Source: Sorex araneus
Lineage: Eukaryota; Chordata; Mammalia; Eulipotyphla; Soricidae
Length of the DNA stretch: 64,000 bases
Reading direction: 5' to 3'
Assembly: GCF_027595985.1 (NCBI RefSeq)
Contig: NC_073303.1
Span: forward strand, 28,047,847 to 28,111,846
The position numbers were made by a program, and so were the translations under genes. The notes beneath the pieces were generated by a model. The model saw nothing but the letters and a program-made list of their open reading frames with translations, did not search any database and was not told the origin of the DNA. Of this stretch, positions 34,578 through 45,840 are shown in pieces. Numbering within the stretch: position 1 is the first letter of the stretch; every line of letters begins with the position of its first letter.

Positions 34578-35098
34578 TTTTTTTTTTAAATTTATTTTAT
34601 TGGATCACCATGTGGAAAGTTACAAAGTTCTCAGGCTTATGTCTCAGTTATATAATGCTCAAACACTCGTCCTTTCACCAGTGCCCATATTCCACCACCA
34701 AAAAAAAAAACCCAAAAACAAACAAACAAAAAACCCCAGTATATCATCCCAACCCCCCACCCCCACCTGCATAACTGATAAATTTCACTTCATTTTCTCT
34801 TTACCTTGATTACATTCCATATTTCAACACAAAACTCACTATTGTTGGAGTTTCAACACAGAACTCACTATTCTTGTTGGAGTTTATCCCCCCAAAATAC
34901 TGCCCTATTGACAGGAAACATTTGATAATTAGTTTTCCACTGATAAGAATGAAGAGATATAAAGTTGCGCAGCTACGGTAGTGGCCGCGTGGTTTAGGAT
35001 TTCTGTATTTTAGTAATTAAGTCCAGGGAGATTTAAGTTGGAAATTGCATCATTTCCCTTCCTGGGGCAGCATGGAGCAAAAGCTTAGTTCACAGTCT
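34578..35098 (-). mobile_element. Composite L1-tailed retroposon, shorter copy, with TSD
   Basis: Flanked by tccttccacagaattct at 34561-34577 and 35099-35115. On the minus strand it shares the middle segment (around 35000, taagtccagggag) and the L1-like 3' end with the 11.7-12.9 kb copy, but it lacks the duplicated GC-rich module. An A/C-rich expansion lies at 34700-34735. Confidence 0.85.
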
Positions 35099-35339
35099 TC
35101 CTTCCACAGAATTCTGCAATCACACCCTACAAGGACACACACGCCATGGGTCAACGCCAAAAGCGAAGAAGCTTCCCTAAGACTAGGGGCAGAAAAGCAG
35201 TCTCAGGCCCAACATGGGGGAAATCCTTGTTTCCAGGAACATTCCATCGGATCTTACTATCAATACTTAACAAAATTAACACTCAGCAAAAATATACTCA
35301 GGAAAAAAATTATTTGTAAGAAAAAAACCAACCCCTCTT

Positions 35340-35730
35340 GCAATCTCCTTAGCAATGAACTTTGACTTAGGTTGACCCCCCAGGTGGGGGCAGCTTGGAG
35401 AAACCCTATCAAGGCCACCTTGAACAAAGGAACATACGCATATGCTGCTAAAGCCCATGCATGCACCCATGTGGCCGAGCACACGTGTCGCCCGCATCTC
35501 CCCTCTTGAGATGTGTACTTTTGTGCTTTTGTGTCCAATGCTGCGATGTGTCTAGGGGCTCTCTCTGCCCTTGAAGAAGCCCACATTTTCTCTCCACTCT
35601 CTCCCACTTTCTCTCATGCCTTTCCTTCACAACCTCCAAATAAACTCTTTTACTTCACTGCTTGTCTACTCCTGAAATTCCTTTCTGCGAGATGAGACAA
35701 GAACCCACTAACCCTGGGTCCCGGGTGGCA
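35340..35730 (+). repeat. LTR-like repeat with polyadenylation signal
   Basis: Contains aataaactcttttacttcac at about 35639, then gaaattcctttctgcgagat. This resembles the R/U5 end of an endogenous-retrovirus LTR. Inverted relatives lie at 29.7-30.1 kb and 1.9-2.1 kb. No internal viral genes seen, so likely a solo or partial LTR. Confidence 0.5.
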
Positions 35731-35799
35731 GAGGCTGATCTGGAGAAAGTGACCATCTTTCTCTTCCCCACTTCACATGAGCCACCAGTGGGATCCACT

Positions 35800-35900
35800 G
35801 ACATCACTTGGAGAACCATATGGGATTCCGGGTATTGAACTCGGGTCAGCCGCATGCAAGGCAAATGCCCCACCTGCTGTACTATTGCTCTGGCATGATA
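35800..35900 (-). repeat. SINE-A, head part
   Basis: accatatgggattccgggta and the tRNA-like head, ending in ctattgctctggc. Confidence 0.75.
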
Positions 35901-36134
35901 CACATTGTTTTATTTTTTTTATCTTGATCACATTTTATACCAAACTCCTTTTTATATTCTTTCTTACACTAATAGTTATGCTAGCAGTTACACCAATACA
36001 TATGTGCATTGTGCATATATACTTAGATTGAATATATGGTTGAAGAGATAAACAATAATTACTCTATGGTGTTTCCTAAGAGACATATTAAATTTCTGTC
36101 CCTATTTACCTATGAATATGCAGTAAGAATTCTT

Positions 36135-36270
36135 CTTTTTGTTGGGGAGGGAGTGTCACACAGGCTGTGTCCAGGGCATTTTTTATGCTCAGGGATCACT
36201 CCGGGTAGGTTCAGGGGATCATATGGGATGCTGGCAACTGAACCCAGGTTGGACGCTCTTGATCCCATGA
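36135..36270 (-). repeat. SINE-A, diverged
   Basis: Minus-strand copy with ctcagggatcactccgg and atcatatgggatgctgg. Confidence 0.7.
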
Positions 36271-36411
36271 CTACTTGTTACAATTTGACTGCAAATCAAT
36301 TTTGACAACTTTCCAATGCAGTCTTGTCTTTTTTTTTAAATTCAGGACTTGTATTAGAAGCTATCATGTGTTTTAGACCATGGTATATGGTATGGAGCAG
36401 TCACACTGATC

Positions 36412-36515
36412 TCTGGACAACTGTCAGGAGTGATCCCTGAGCACAGAACCAAGAGTTGAACCCTGAGCATTGCCGGATGTTGCCCCCAAAATCAAAATCA
36501 AAATCAAACAAAAAA
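36412..36515 (+). repeat. SINE-A, tail part
   Basis: aggagtgatccctgagcaca onwards with an AAATCAAAATC tail. Confidence 0.75.
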
Positions 36516-36579
36516 GAAAATTCTGAAGCACAACGTAACAGTGGTCACATCGATCCATGAGGTTGCTCAGAAATTTCTG

Positions 36580-36582
36580 TTT

Positions 36583-36618
<36 letters not shown>
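36580..36618. repeat. (CT)n microsatellite
   Basis: CTCTCT run about 35 bp long. Confidence 0.9.
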
Positions 36619-36620
<2 letters not shown>

Positions 36621-36779
36621 CCATACCCCCCAGTAGTTATGCACATGTATGAGAAGATTTTGATTTAATCCCTCCTCACCATCCTCCCATAGAAAATTCC
36701 TTTGGGCACACTCTGAGTGGAAGCGACAGCAGAACAGGAACAGGGGATTTCCTAACTCTTCTGGCCTCTTAGTACGAAG

Positions 36780-36845
36780 TCTTCAGCTGGCAACTGCAGT
36801 GTCATCACAGCGGATTTTTTTATTGGTCAGAACCTGACCAGGGTT
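36780..36845 (+). promoter_or_regulatory. Promoter of the DQA pseudogene (X and Y boxes)
   Basis: X1 GGCAACTGC at 36789-36797, X2 GTGTCATCA at about 36800-36808, Y box TATTGGTCAG at about 36821-36830. The block aligns with the DQA promoter at 16.2 kb almost base for base. The X1 core GGCAAC is closer to the class II consensus than that of the intact gene. Confidence 0.75.
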
Positions 36846-36942
36846 GAGTTTCAGTGGTTTTAGATTTCCTTCTCAGTTTGGTCCTCACTGTTGCTTGATA
36901 GCTCAGGAAAATAACTGCTGAGACCATAGGCTCAGGAAGAAG

Positions 36943-37024
36943 ATGGTGCTAAGCAGAGCTCTGATTTGGGGAGCCTTTCCCCTGACTACTCTGCTGAGCT
37001 CCCGTGGAGGTGAAGACATTGTAG
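36943..37024 (+). pseudogene. DQA pseudogene exon 1
   Basis: 82 nt, the same length as intact exon 1 and open from the ATG. It ends ATTGTAG followed by gagagg where the intact gene has ggtgagt, so normal splicing is lost. A cryptic GTAGGA within the exon end would change the frame. Confidence 0.9.
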
Positions 37025-37442
37025 GAGAGGGCACAGTTGAGGAACGTGGGAGCTATAATTGAGAAACAAGGAACTCGGGGTGGAAGTGGTGAGAAAAAAA
37101 ATTGGCATAGAAGTACATAGGATTCAAGAGTATCAGATCCTCAATATAAAACATCTAAAAATTATGAATGTTCCCCCTTCAGAAAGCCAGAATATAAACT
37201 CACTCTCTGTGTTATCTGAGCTGTCGCAGAATTCAGCAAGGACATAGTTCTCTCTCTGATTTTGTAAATATAGCCTGAAGATCTCTATGCTTTCTTTCAG
37301 GATTTACTCAAAAATAAGGATGTTTTCATTTGGGGCCAATTTTGTGTCTAAAATTTCAATTTTCTCTAAACAGCCTTTGAAGTTATTTGTTTTGACTCAA
37401 AATTATTGGAGTAAATAGTTTTAAAAACTATGTACACTTCTA

Positions 37443-37508
37443 CACACACACACATACACACACACACACACACCACCACCACCACCACCCTATCTATCTA
37501 TCTACTTA
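37443..37508. repeat. (CA)n / (CCA)n / (TCTA)n microsatellite
   Basis: Three adjacent simple-repeat types in pseudogene intron 1. Confidence 0.95.
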
Positions 37509-37761
37509 TATAAATGGGCAAATTTTTTCATCTCAGATTTATATACTTCTCTATGATGGAAATGAGCACAGGTAGTGGGAATAGATGAGCCCAGCTGAAT
37601 ACCTTTAGACAGTTTATTATACCACAAGGTCCTCATTTTATTTCAGTTGCCTCATATGTCACCTCAAAAATAATCACATTAAATTGGTATATAGAAAAGT
37701 TTCGCAAATAATGGATATATAAATGTCAATTATTATTACTTTTAAGCTTTGACTATTTAAG

Positions 37762-38007
37762 GGATTGGAGCAATAGCACAGTTGGTAGGGCATTTGCCTT
37801 GCACGAAGCTGACCCAGGTTTGATTCCTCCACGCTTCTCGGAGAGCCCGGCAAGCTACCGAGAGTATCTCACCCACACGGCAGAGCCTGGTAAGCTACCC
37901 ATGGCATATTTGATACGCCAAAAACAGTAATAACAAGTCTCACAATGGAGACGTTATTGGTGCCTGCTTGAGCAAATCGATGAGCAAAGGGATGACAGTG
38001 ATACAGT
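37762..38007 (+). repeat. SINE-B, full-length, with TSD
   Basis: Flanked by gactatttaag at 37751-37761 and 38008-38018. The tail reads in frame as RRYWCLLEQIDEQRDD, which is the RTE C-terminus (compare 53.2 kb). It ends gatgacagtgatacagt with no poly(A). Confidence 0.95.
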
Positions 38008-38018
38008 GACTATTTAAG

Positions 38019-39250
38019 ATGTAGCTTCTTTTTTTCTTTTAAAAAAGAATTGTCTTTTTTAATTTAAAAATTGAGAACTTTATGATGAAAATTTTGGTGA
38101 ATTAAATTGTAAGTTTCTCAGATTGTCAGTTCAATGACCTCTTCTTCACCCTATCTTAAGAAGTCCTGTGAGAATGGGCAAGCACAGATTCATGACTTAA
38201 TCCCTTAGATATCTCTACCTTTGCTTTGTAACCACCACTCTCCATCCTCTCTTCATACATTCCTTTATCCCCCTGTCCTCAGGATTCATCCCTGGATCTT
38301 TTTCATGATATTACATAAATGTGGTGTTTGTTTGTAAAATCCAAAGTAGAAAAGTCAAGAAGTTCAAAGGGAGAAATGAATTGGAAGCTGCTGTTGTATT
38401 CAGTTACTTTATGAGCCAGGGTTGCTTTCTGCTTATTTAGTTTTTTCTTTTTTTTTTTAGTATAAGCTTTGTCTGCTTTATCAGAGAATTCCCCAATTTC
38501 CTTCTTCTGCAACATACCAGAGTACCATAGTCAGGCTCTACTTGTTAGGAACAGTGGCATGCTGTTCACCGTATATGAGGGTTGGAGGGTCCCACAAAAA
38601 AGTTTTAATTTTCTTCTAACATTAGAAGAACCTTCAACTTTTAAAGGATATTTTAACTTCTTTAAACCACACTAAATTATGTTTATCTTTGTGTATATCT
38701 GGTCATAAAATATGACTTTTAATATATTTCTGGAGGAAAGAGACCACAAACGACAGAGCTGAAGGCCCCAAACCAGTGCAGCTCTAATCTTTGTTAATCC
38801 TTAACTTTGCACTGTTTTGCTACCTCTATGGATGTCAGTCTCCCTTGAAGAATAGCAATAGCTCTTAGTACATTGTTCTGAACATGGTGTTTTAGAGATT
38901 CAAAGAAAAAAGGACATGCTGTCTTAGCCACTTGGCCTTGGATTACAAAACTGAGAAACAGTGCAGGGCATGGAATATGAAGATCACGCTAGAGATGACA
39001 CAGAAACAATAATGGAGTGTCCTGGGCACGTTGGTAGTGGTGGGGGTGCCATAATGTGACATGATATTACCAAATATAAATACCACAAACTTTAACATTA
39101 CTGTGACCATGTTACCTAATACATGCAAGACATGAAGACTTCTCTTTATAGGACACTGAGATTAGTGATGGAACAGGCAGCACAGGAATGCAAAAGGTCC
39201 GCAGCTGAACAGTATGGAGGACCTAGCAGATGCCATAAAAATAATTGGTT
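38019..39250. other. Pseudogene intron 1 segment, nothing recognised
   Basis: No exon or clear repeat. Confidence 0.4.
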
Positions 39251-39252
39251 CA

Positions 39253-39428
39253 AGGGCTGGAGCAATATTACAGCAGGTAGGGCACTTGCCTTATCATGTG
39301 ACTGATGTGGGTTTAATCACTGGCACTTACATGGTTTGCCAATCTCTGCCAGGAGTGATCCGTGAACATTGAGGAGACCCTGAGCACCACTGAGGTTGAC
39401 CTAAAAAAAAGCACAAATAAAAAAATGT
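39253..39428 (+). repeat. SINE-A, diverged
   Basis: aagggctggagcaatattac head, degenerate B box, A-rich tail. Confidence 0.8.
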
Positions 39429-39889
39429 TTCCAACTGGTCCAGTCTATAATGTTCTTCAAAAATAGCTTACACCCCTCCCCCAATCATGTGAAAAGAAAA
39501 ATCGCATATATTTGTGTTAGATAAAAGGAATTAAGAAAATTCATGGAAAAGATAAGATGATCTTTAAAATAATCAATGGAGGGGGCTTGCTGTTCAGGGG
39601 AGGAGCCAGATGAGAACTAGATAACTTGGAGAGAGTCAAGATAGAAGCATTAGAGGACACTATATGGACCAAAACATGTTTAATGAGTGAAATTAGCTAA
39701 AATGATTCTAAGTAGAACTTCAAGAAAGCATTAGCTATGTCTGGGAAATCCTAAAAGATAAAACAATAAAACAGACCCCTGAAAAATATCAAGGAATATG
39801 AAAGAAAGATAAAATTTGATTGGTAGCTGAGGTATTTGTTTTTTAGACAAAATTTGTTTTTTAGACATTTGATATAGACAAATAATTGA

Positions 39890-40870
39890 CAAAAATTTAT
39901 GCTTTAAGTATACAATGTACGCACCAGCAATCTCTACTCACCACCAGACTGCCAATATCCCTCTACTAGAATCTCTAGGTCTCTTTTGGTTCTTCTCTTG
40001 CCTTTATTCCCCTTTCTCTGGCTTCCACTTGGCAGAATTATGCTGTTTAGTAGAATCTCAGGATTTACTTTCATTTTTCATTGCCTTTTATCTTGTTTGT
40101 TTCTTCATACCCCACATATAAATGAGATCATCTACTGTCTGTCGTTGTCCTTTTGCACTTCATTCACTTCACTGACATGACACACTCCAGTTCTATTCCA
40201 AATTCTAGAAAACCGCAAGATTTTATCTTTTCTTATAGCTGAGCAATATTCCATTGTGTCTATGTATTACAATTTCTTTGTCCACTAATCTGTTGTTGGA
40301 CATTGGGTTCTTTATAGCTCTTGCAGTGAGCAATAGGTATGTAGACATATTCGTAAATTCGTGATTTTGTATCCTTGGGATATAGGCAAGAAGTGGAATT
40401 GCTGGATTCTATGATATCTCTATTTTTTTCTTTTCTTTTTGGGTCACACCCAGAGCTGCACAAGGGTTACTCCTGGCTCTGCACTCAGGAATTACTCCTG
40501 GCAGTGCTTAGGGGACCATATGGGATGCTGGGAATTGAACCCGGGTTGGCCGTGTGCAAGGCAAACAAATACCCTACTCACTGTGCTATAACTCTAGCCC
40601 CTCTATTTTTGTTTTTTGAGAAGTTTTTGCACTGTTTCCGAAGAGGATAAACCAATTTACAACCCTACCACAAGATCCTCCCGTTTCTTTAACTCTATCC
40701 CTTTGAGCACCAAAAACCAAAAAGCAAGTTGTTTCTTGCTATTTTGGATATAGCCTATTTTCAGTGATATGAGGTGAGATGAGCTCACTGTTGTTTTCAT
40801 CTACTTCTCCCTGGTAACCAGTGATGATGAATACTTTCTCATATACTTATTGCAATCAATTTATTCTACC
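39890..40870 (-). mobile_element. Old L1 3' fragment
   Basis: Minus-strand L1 3' UTR and ORF2 C-terminal region. ccattgtgtctatgtattac near 40251 and gtggaattgctggattct near 40394 correspond to the same positions in the 18 and 20 kb copies. Split by a SINE-A at 40428-40600. Confidence 0.7.
40428..40600 (-). repeat. SINE-A with TSD, nested in L1
   Basis: Flanked by ctctattttt at 40418-40427 and 40601-40610. Near-consensus minus-strand copy. Confidence 0.93.
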
Positions 40871-41640
40871 TGAGGTATTTCAACTATACACCTGTTGATA
40901 GTCTTATCACAGAACTCACAGAGTGTACTACACCCAATTCTTTCACTATTTATTAAGTTTCTCACGATACATGGACTTGTGTTTTGCTCTTTTCCTCCCA
41001 AATGTCTGACATCCTACTAATATTCAGTAAGTGAGGAAAGAAAAGAGGAAATTGTAAAAGGCTTATATTATATATACCTTAAACAAAATTGTCCAATTAG
41101 ATGTACTGGATTAAATCATACTACACTGGCTTTGATTCTGTTTTGGTACCCTCAGATAAGTTCATTGTCACTTATCTGAGTGGTAAGTGACAAACATTCA
41201 CTTGAGTGCTCAATGGATATAAGAGCTTAATCATGAGTAGAAGAAAAACAGTAACCTTTTCCATGAAAAGAGAGAGAGGAAGAGGTAGAGACAGTGGTGA
41301 AGAAGGACAGAATACTCAAAAACTAAGGATTTCATTTGTTTAATTTCAGATGGAATCAGTTGTCCTCCTCGAAGACTAATATTTACTAGAGATCTTAGAG
41401 ACAATATTTATTTTACACAATTTTGTAATACTAACAACATCCTTTTATAAATATTCTTATAGTGTATAGCATGCAGAATAAGTTATTTTAAAGTAATATT
41501 ATCTTATGTATGCGTCCTTAGAAAAATAAAAAATTAACAGGGAATTATTGGGTAAAAAATAAATGTATTTTTCTAAGCTAGTCATGATAGGAGAGGAATA
41601 ATAATAATAAATATGTCATTAACTCACTAAAAAACAAGAG
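40871..41640. other. Pseudogene intron 1 segment, nothing recognised
   Basis: AT-rich, no supported feature. Confidence 0.4.
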
Positions 41641-41644
41641 ACAT

Positions 41645-41915
41645 CCGACTTTGGGGGGCAAACTCCAAACAATAATAGTGAGTTTTTTGTTAAAATATTG
41701 AATGTAATCAAAGTAAACAGAAAGTAAAGTGAAATTTATCAGCTACACAGGCGGGTTCAGGGGCTGGGAGGGTGGGGGGCAGGCATACTGTGGTTCTTGG
41801 TGGTGGAATATGTGCACTGGTGAAGGGATGGGTGTTTGAGCATTGTGTAATTGAGACTTAAGCCTGAAAGCTTTGTGACTTTCCACATGGTGATTCAATA
41901 ATTAAAAAAAAAATT
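41645..41915 (+). mobile_element. Composite retroposon, 3' end only
   Basis: Starts near tttggggggcaaactcc and carries the same L1-like 3' end (ggtggtggaatatgtgcact, tttccacatggtgattcaat, A-tail) as the other composite copies. A 9 bp caagagaca flanks it, which is short for a target duplication. Confidence 0.75.
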
Positions 41916-42200
41916 CAAGAGACAAAACTGTGAGGCAGAAAAATTAAATTAGGTTTCTGGTGAGGGAAGCTAAAACCACTTGGCAAGGCCTGTGAAATTC
42001 TGCCATCCTAGAACACTAACAGAGAAAGACAGACTGGATTCTAGCTGGGGAGGAAGTAGGGGCTGGGGATTTCACCTACAGACTGTGCCAAAGTTGAATC
42101 CCACAATGTATGAAGTCAATTTCTTCTGCTCCTTGATTTAATAAGGCTCTTTACTTTCCCTTAGTCTTTGATCTTCCTGTTCCTCACATATACTCATCAG

Positions 42201-42450
42201 CTGACTGTGTTGCCTCCTAACATACAAATGTTTACCAGTTTTTTAAGGTTCATTTATCCAGTACACTCATGACTTTAATAGAGATGAGGAGTTCAACATG
42301 GATCTGGAGCAGGAGAAAACAATTTGGCAGCTGCCTATGTTTAGCCAGCTTAGAAATTTTGATCCACAATGCACATGAGCAACATGGTTATAGCAAAACT
42401 TAACTTGGATGTTCTGATTAAACTCTCCAGTGCTACTGTTGATACCATCA
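42201..42450 (+). pseudogene. DQA pseudogene exon 2
   Basis: The acceptor catcag is intact. TAA replaces TAT at codon 7. A net 2 nt insertion lies before the cagtacactcatga block, and further indels occur near 42370. The end aligns with intact exon 2 but the donor GT is lost. Confidence 0.92.
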
Positions 42451-42639
42451 GGAGGTGCTCAACTCTTTTTGCTGAATTTATCCCTTCATACAAGATTTTG
42501 CTCTCTCCTTCCTAGGAATATAAATTCCAAGGTTTTCTTAGTAATTTCTGAAGTTTGGTTCTCTCATCTCACAAGTCATGTCTTTTCATGTAACACTACT
42601 TCCACATAATAATCCTTGAATCCTTCAAAGTCATAGACC

Positions 42640-43292
42640 GCCAGCCCAAAACTCCGAGTGGTCCCGGCCGCCGGAAGTCACGCCCTCGACCCACCCTCGG
42701 CGCCATCTTGATGCCACAATCCACAGAGAAGCGGCAGGCATTCTGGTGAGCAACGCGGCCCGGACAATGCTCCGGACCCGAATCGGGGCCAGCAACACTG
42801 GGGGGCCGGAGGGAGGAGGTGCCGCCAGCACACCTTCTCCAGATGGAACCCTGGTGACACTGAGCAGCAACTAACATGGCTCCAGGATTCGGGACTGGGA
42901 CAGATCTGAGCCACGCGGCCGCTAACACGGCCGCGCGACCTTTTCTAAAACCTGAAAACATACAATCTTTGAATGGAAAACTAATTATCAAATGCCTCCT
43001 TATTAGGGTTATCTTGTTTGCGGATATAACTCCCACAACAATAGTGAGTTTTGTGTTGAAATATGGAACGTAATCAAGGTGAAGAGAAAATAAAGTGAGG
43101 TTCATCAGTTATACAGTTGGGGTGAGGGGCGGGGGGTATACCGGGGATTTTGGTGGTGGAATATGGGCACTGGTGAAGGGATGGTGTTTGAATACGGTAT
43201 AACTGAGACATAAACCTGAGAACTCTGTAACTTTCCACATGGTGATAAAATTTAAAAAAAAAAATAAAAATGAAAAAAATGAAAAAAAAAAA
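42640..43292 (+). mobile_element. Composite L1-tailed retroposon with a different GC-rich module, with TSD
   Basis: A 653 bp insertion in pseudogene intron 2, flanked by caaagtcatagacc at 42626-42639 and 43293-43306. The 5' 300 bp are GC- and CpG-rich, differ from the module in the 11.7-12.9 kb copy, and contain gcgccatcttg (a YY1-like site inverted). The 3' 250 bp match the shared L1-like end with an A-rich tail. Confidence 0.85.
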
Positions 43293-43490
43293 CAAAGTCA
43301 TAGACCTTCTACCTTAATAAGCACACCTACAGAGATAGAGGTTTTGGGACTAAAGTAAAGACAATAGGGAAATAGGAGCTCTTCCATATTAGCTGGGAAA
43401 ATGTGGGTGGGAAGGCTTCCCCTTGATAGAATATGGAACATCAGGGAATATTTGTTGACAATTCATTCCAAAGATATTTTCTCCCTCTAG

Positions 43491-43770
43491 ACTTTCCTGA
43501 GGTGACTGTGCTCCCTAAGTCTCATGTGATGCTGGGTGAGGTCAACACCCTCATCTGTTTGTGGACAACATCTTCCTTCTCAAGATCAATGTTACATGAT
43601 TGAAAATAGAGACTCAGTCATGGAAAGTGTTGCTAAGACCAACTTTCTTCATACAAATGTCATTTTTCCCCTTTAAGATGAGTGAACTCACCTTTCTCTC
43701 TTATGGTGATGATGATATATGGCTCTCAGGTGAACATTTGGGACTGGATGAGCCACTTCAGAAACACTGT
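43491..43770 (+). pseudogene. DQA pseudogene exon 3
   Basis: Aligns with the alpha-2 exon from TCCTGAGGTGACTGTG to GAGCCACTTCAGAAACACTG. At least one frameshifting deletion near 43558 and others in the middle. The donor is not preserved. Confidence 0.9.
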
Positions 43771-44004
43771 GTTACGTATGAATTCTATCCTACTTGGTAT
43801 CTGGTTTTCTTTGTTGGGTCCAGAATTTTGTATCTTTTAGACCCAAATTCTCATTATATTACGCTCATTATTTCAAGTATTTGTAACAAAACTCTTCCTA
43901 AACTCAGTGTTTCAGCAATTAGTACAAAAGCCTTTCCCCTGCCAATGAGATGCTCACGCATGGAAAAGCACTGTATTCTGATCTCCTGTACTTCCCCCTC
44001 ACAG

Positions 44005-44103
44005 AAGCTGAAATTCTTGAGATTGCAGTCTGTGTTCTAGGGTTGAATGTGGGTCTTGTGGGCATCATGATGGGTATCATCTTTATTATTCAAGGCCTGC
44101 ACT
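44005..44103 (+). pseudogene. DQA pseudogene exon 4
   Basis: Acceptor cctcacag, AAGCTGAAATTC, then a deletion of about 25-30 nt relative to intact exon 4. Part of the transmembrane codons follow (GGTCTTGTGGGCATCATGAT), and TAA replaces the tail codons. Confidence 0.88.
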
Positions 44104-44349
44104 AAGGTGCATCCTCAGACACAAACTGTGTTTGTGAGTTGCATCCTGGAAGGAAACGTAGGGATACAGGTTTGTTAGATTTGGAGGTAAAGAGTAAGAT
44201 GAAAGAGAGTGAGAGGAGCTTGTGGACACAAATGTGACTGAAAAGTTGTGGAACTGGAGAAGAACTTGACCCCTGTGACCCATTCACCACATGTATGTTC
44301 TACTGTAGGCCTGATAATCTATGAGTAGAAACGTGGAAATAGTGGGTGA

Positions 44350-45840
44350 TATAGTATTATTTTCTTTTATTATTTATTTATTTATTTAGCATTGAATCAC
44401 CATGAGATGGAGTTACAAAGCTTTCATGATTGAGTTTCAGTCATACAGTGATTGAACACCCATCCCTCCATCGGTGTACATTTTTCCACCACCAGTGTCC
44501 CCAGTATCCCTCCCACCACCCCCACCTCATCCCACTCCCTGCCTCTGTGATACACAATTTCCTTCTTACTCTCTCTCTACTTTTGGGCATTGTGGTTTGC
44601 AATACAGATACTGAGAGGCCATTGTGTTTGGTCTTTTATCTACTTTCAGTACAGATATTCCATCCTGAGTGATCCCTCCAAACATCATTTACTTAGTGAT
44701 CCCTTCTCTATCCCAGCTGCCTTCTCCTCCAGTTCATGAAGTAGGCTTCTAACCACGGAGCAATCTTCCTGGCTTTATCTATACTGTCCTTGGGTGTTAG
44801 TCTCATGTTATTTTATATTCCACAAATGAGTGCAGTCATTCTAGGATGTCCCTCTCATTCTGATTCATTTTACTTAGGATGATATTCTCCACTCCCATCC
44901 ATTTATAAGCAAACTTCATGACTTCATCTTTCCTAACAGCTGCATAGTACCTCACTGTGTAGATGTAACACAGTTTCTTTAACCAGTAGTCTCTCCTGGG
45001 GCACTAGGGTTTGTTCTAGATTTTGGCTATTGTGAACAGTGCTGCAATGAATGTATGGGTACAGATGTCATTTCTACTGTGCTTTTTTTGCACCACTGGG
45101 ATATATTCACAGAAGTGCTATTGCTGGGTCATATGGAAGCTCAATTTCTAGTTTTTTTGAGGAATGCCCATATTGTTTTCCAGAAAAGCTGGAGCAGTCG
45201 GCATTTCCACCAACGATGAGAGTCCCTTTCTCCCCACATTCATGCCAGCACTGGCTGTTATTGTTCTTTTTGGTGTGTGCCAGACTCTGTAGTATAAGAT
45301 GATATCTCTGTTGTTTTGATTTGCATCTCCCTGATAATTAGCGATGTAGAGCATTTTTTCATGCTTTTTGCCATTTGTATTTCTTTTTGACAAAGTTTAT
45401 GTTCATTTCTCCTCCCCATTTTTTGATGAGTTGGAGTGTTTCTTTTTCTCTTGTACAGTTCTACTAATGTCTTATATATCCTGGATATTAACCCTTTATC
45501 TGATGGGTATTGGGTAAATAATTTTTTCTGTATATTGGTCACTGTTTCTTTCTTTTTTGTTTTTTTGCTCTTTGGGTCACACCCAGCAATACACAGGAGT
45601 GACTCCTGGCTCTGCACTTAGGAATTATTCCTGACGGTGCTCAGGGGACCATATGGGACTCTGGGAATCAAATCCGGATTGGCTGTATGCAAGGCTAACC
45701 TTCTATCCGCTGTGCTATCACTCCAGCTCCAGGTCACTGTTTCTTTTGATGTGCACAAGATTCTTAGTTTAATGTAGTCCCATTTGTTCATGTTAGTTTC
45801 CACTTCTAGCATTATTTTCTGTCACAGCTCATTGTATTTC
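44350..45840 (-). mobile_element. 5'-truncated L1 (3' UTR and ORF2 C-terminus)
   Basis: Collinear with the 17.8 and 19.9 kb copies: T-rich start, 3' UTR, and ORF2 fragments on the minus strand ([20 protein letters not shown] near 45350). Multiple stops. A SINE-A is nested at 45551-45731. Confidence 0.88.
45551..45731 (-). repeat. SINE-A with TSD, nested in L1
   Basis: Flanked by ggtcactgtttctt at 45537-45550 and 45732-45745. Confidence 0.93.

Larger units (their letters stand above)
36943..44103 (+). pseudogene. DQAP: MHC class II DQ alpha-chain pseudogene
   Basis: A complete but broken copy of DQA with four recognisable exons: 36943-37024, 42201-42450, 43491-43770 and 44005-44103. Exon 1 still encodes a signal-like peptide (MVLSRALIWGAFPLTTLLSS) ending in GGEDIV, but its donor GT has become GA. 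Exon 2 has a TAA at codon 7 (42218-42220), later indels including a net +2 nt, and a damaged donor. Exon 3 has at least one 1 nt deletion (ctgtttgtgg for ctgtcttgtgg) and a lost donor. Exon 4 lacks roughly 25-30 nt. Intron 2 carries a composite retroposon. It runs opposite to the intact DQA, with 5' ends about 20.9 kb apart. The gene symbol is descriptive. Confidence 0.92.

Noticed and set aside
42596-43105. 169-codon minus-strand frame in a GC-rich block
   Set aside because: It is antisense to the composite retroposon in the pseudogene intron, has no recognisable domain, and spans the element boundary.
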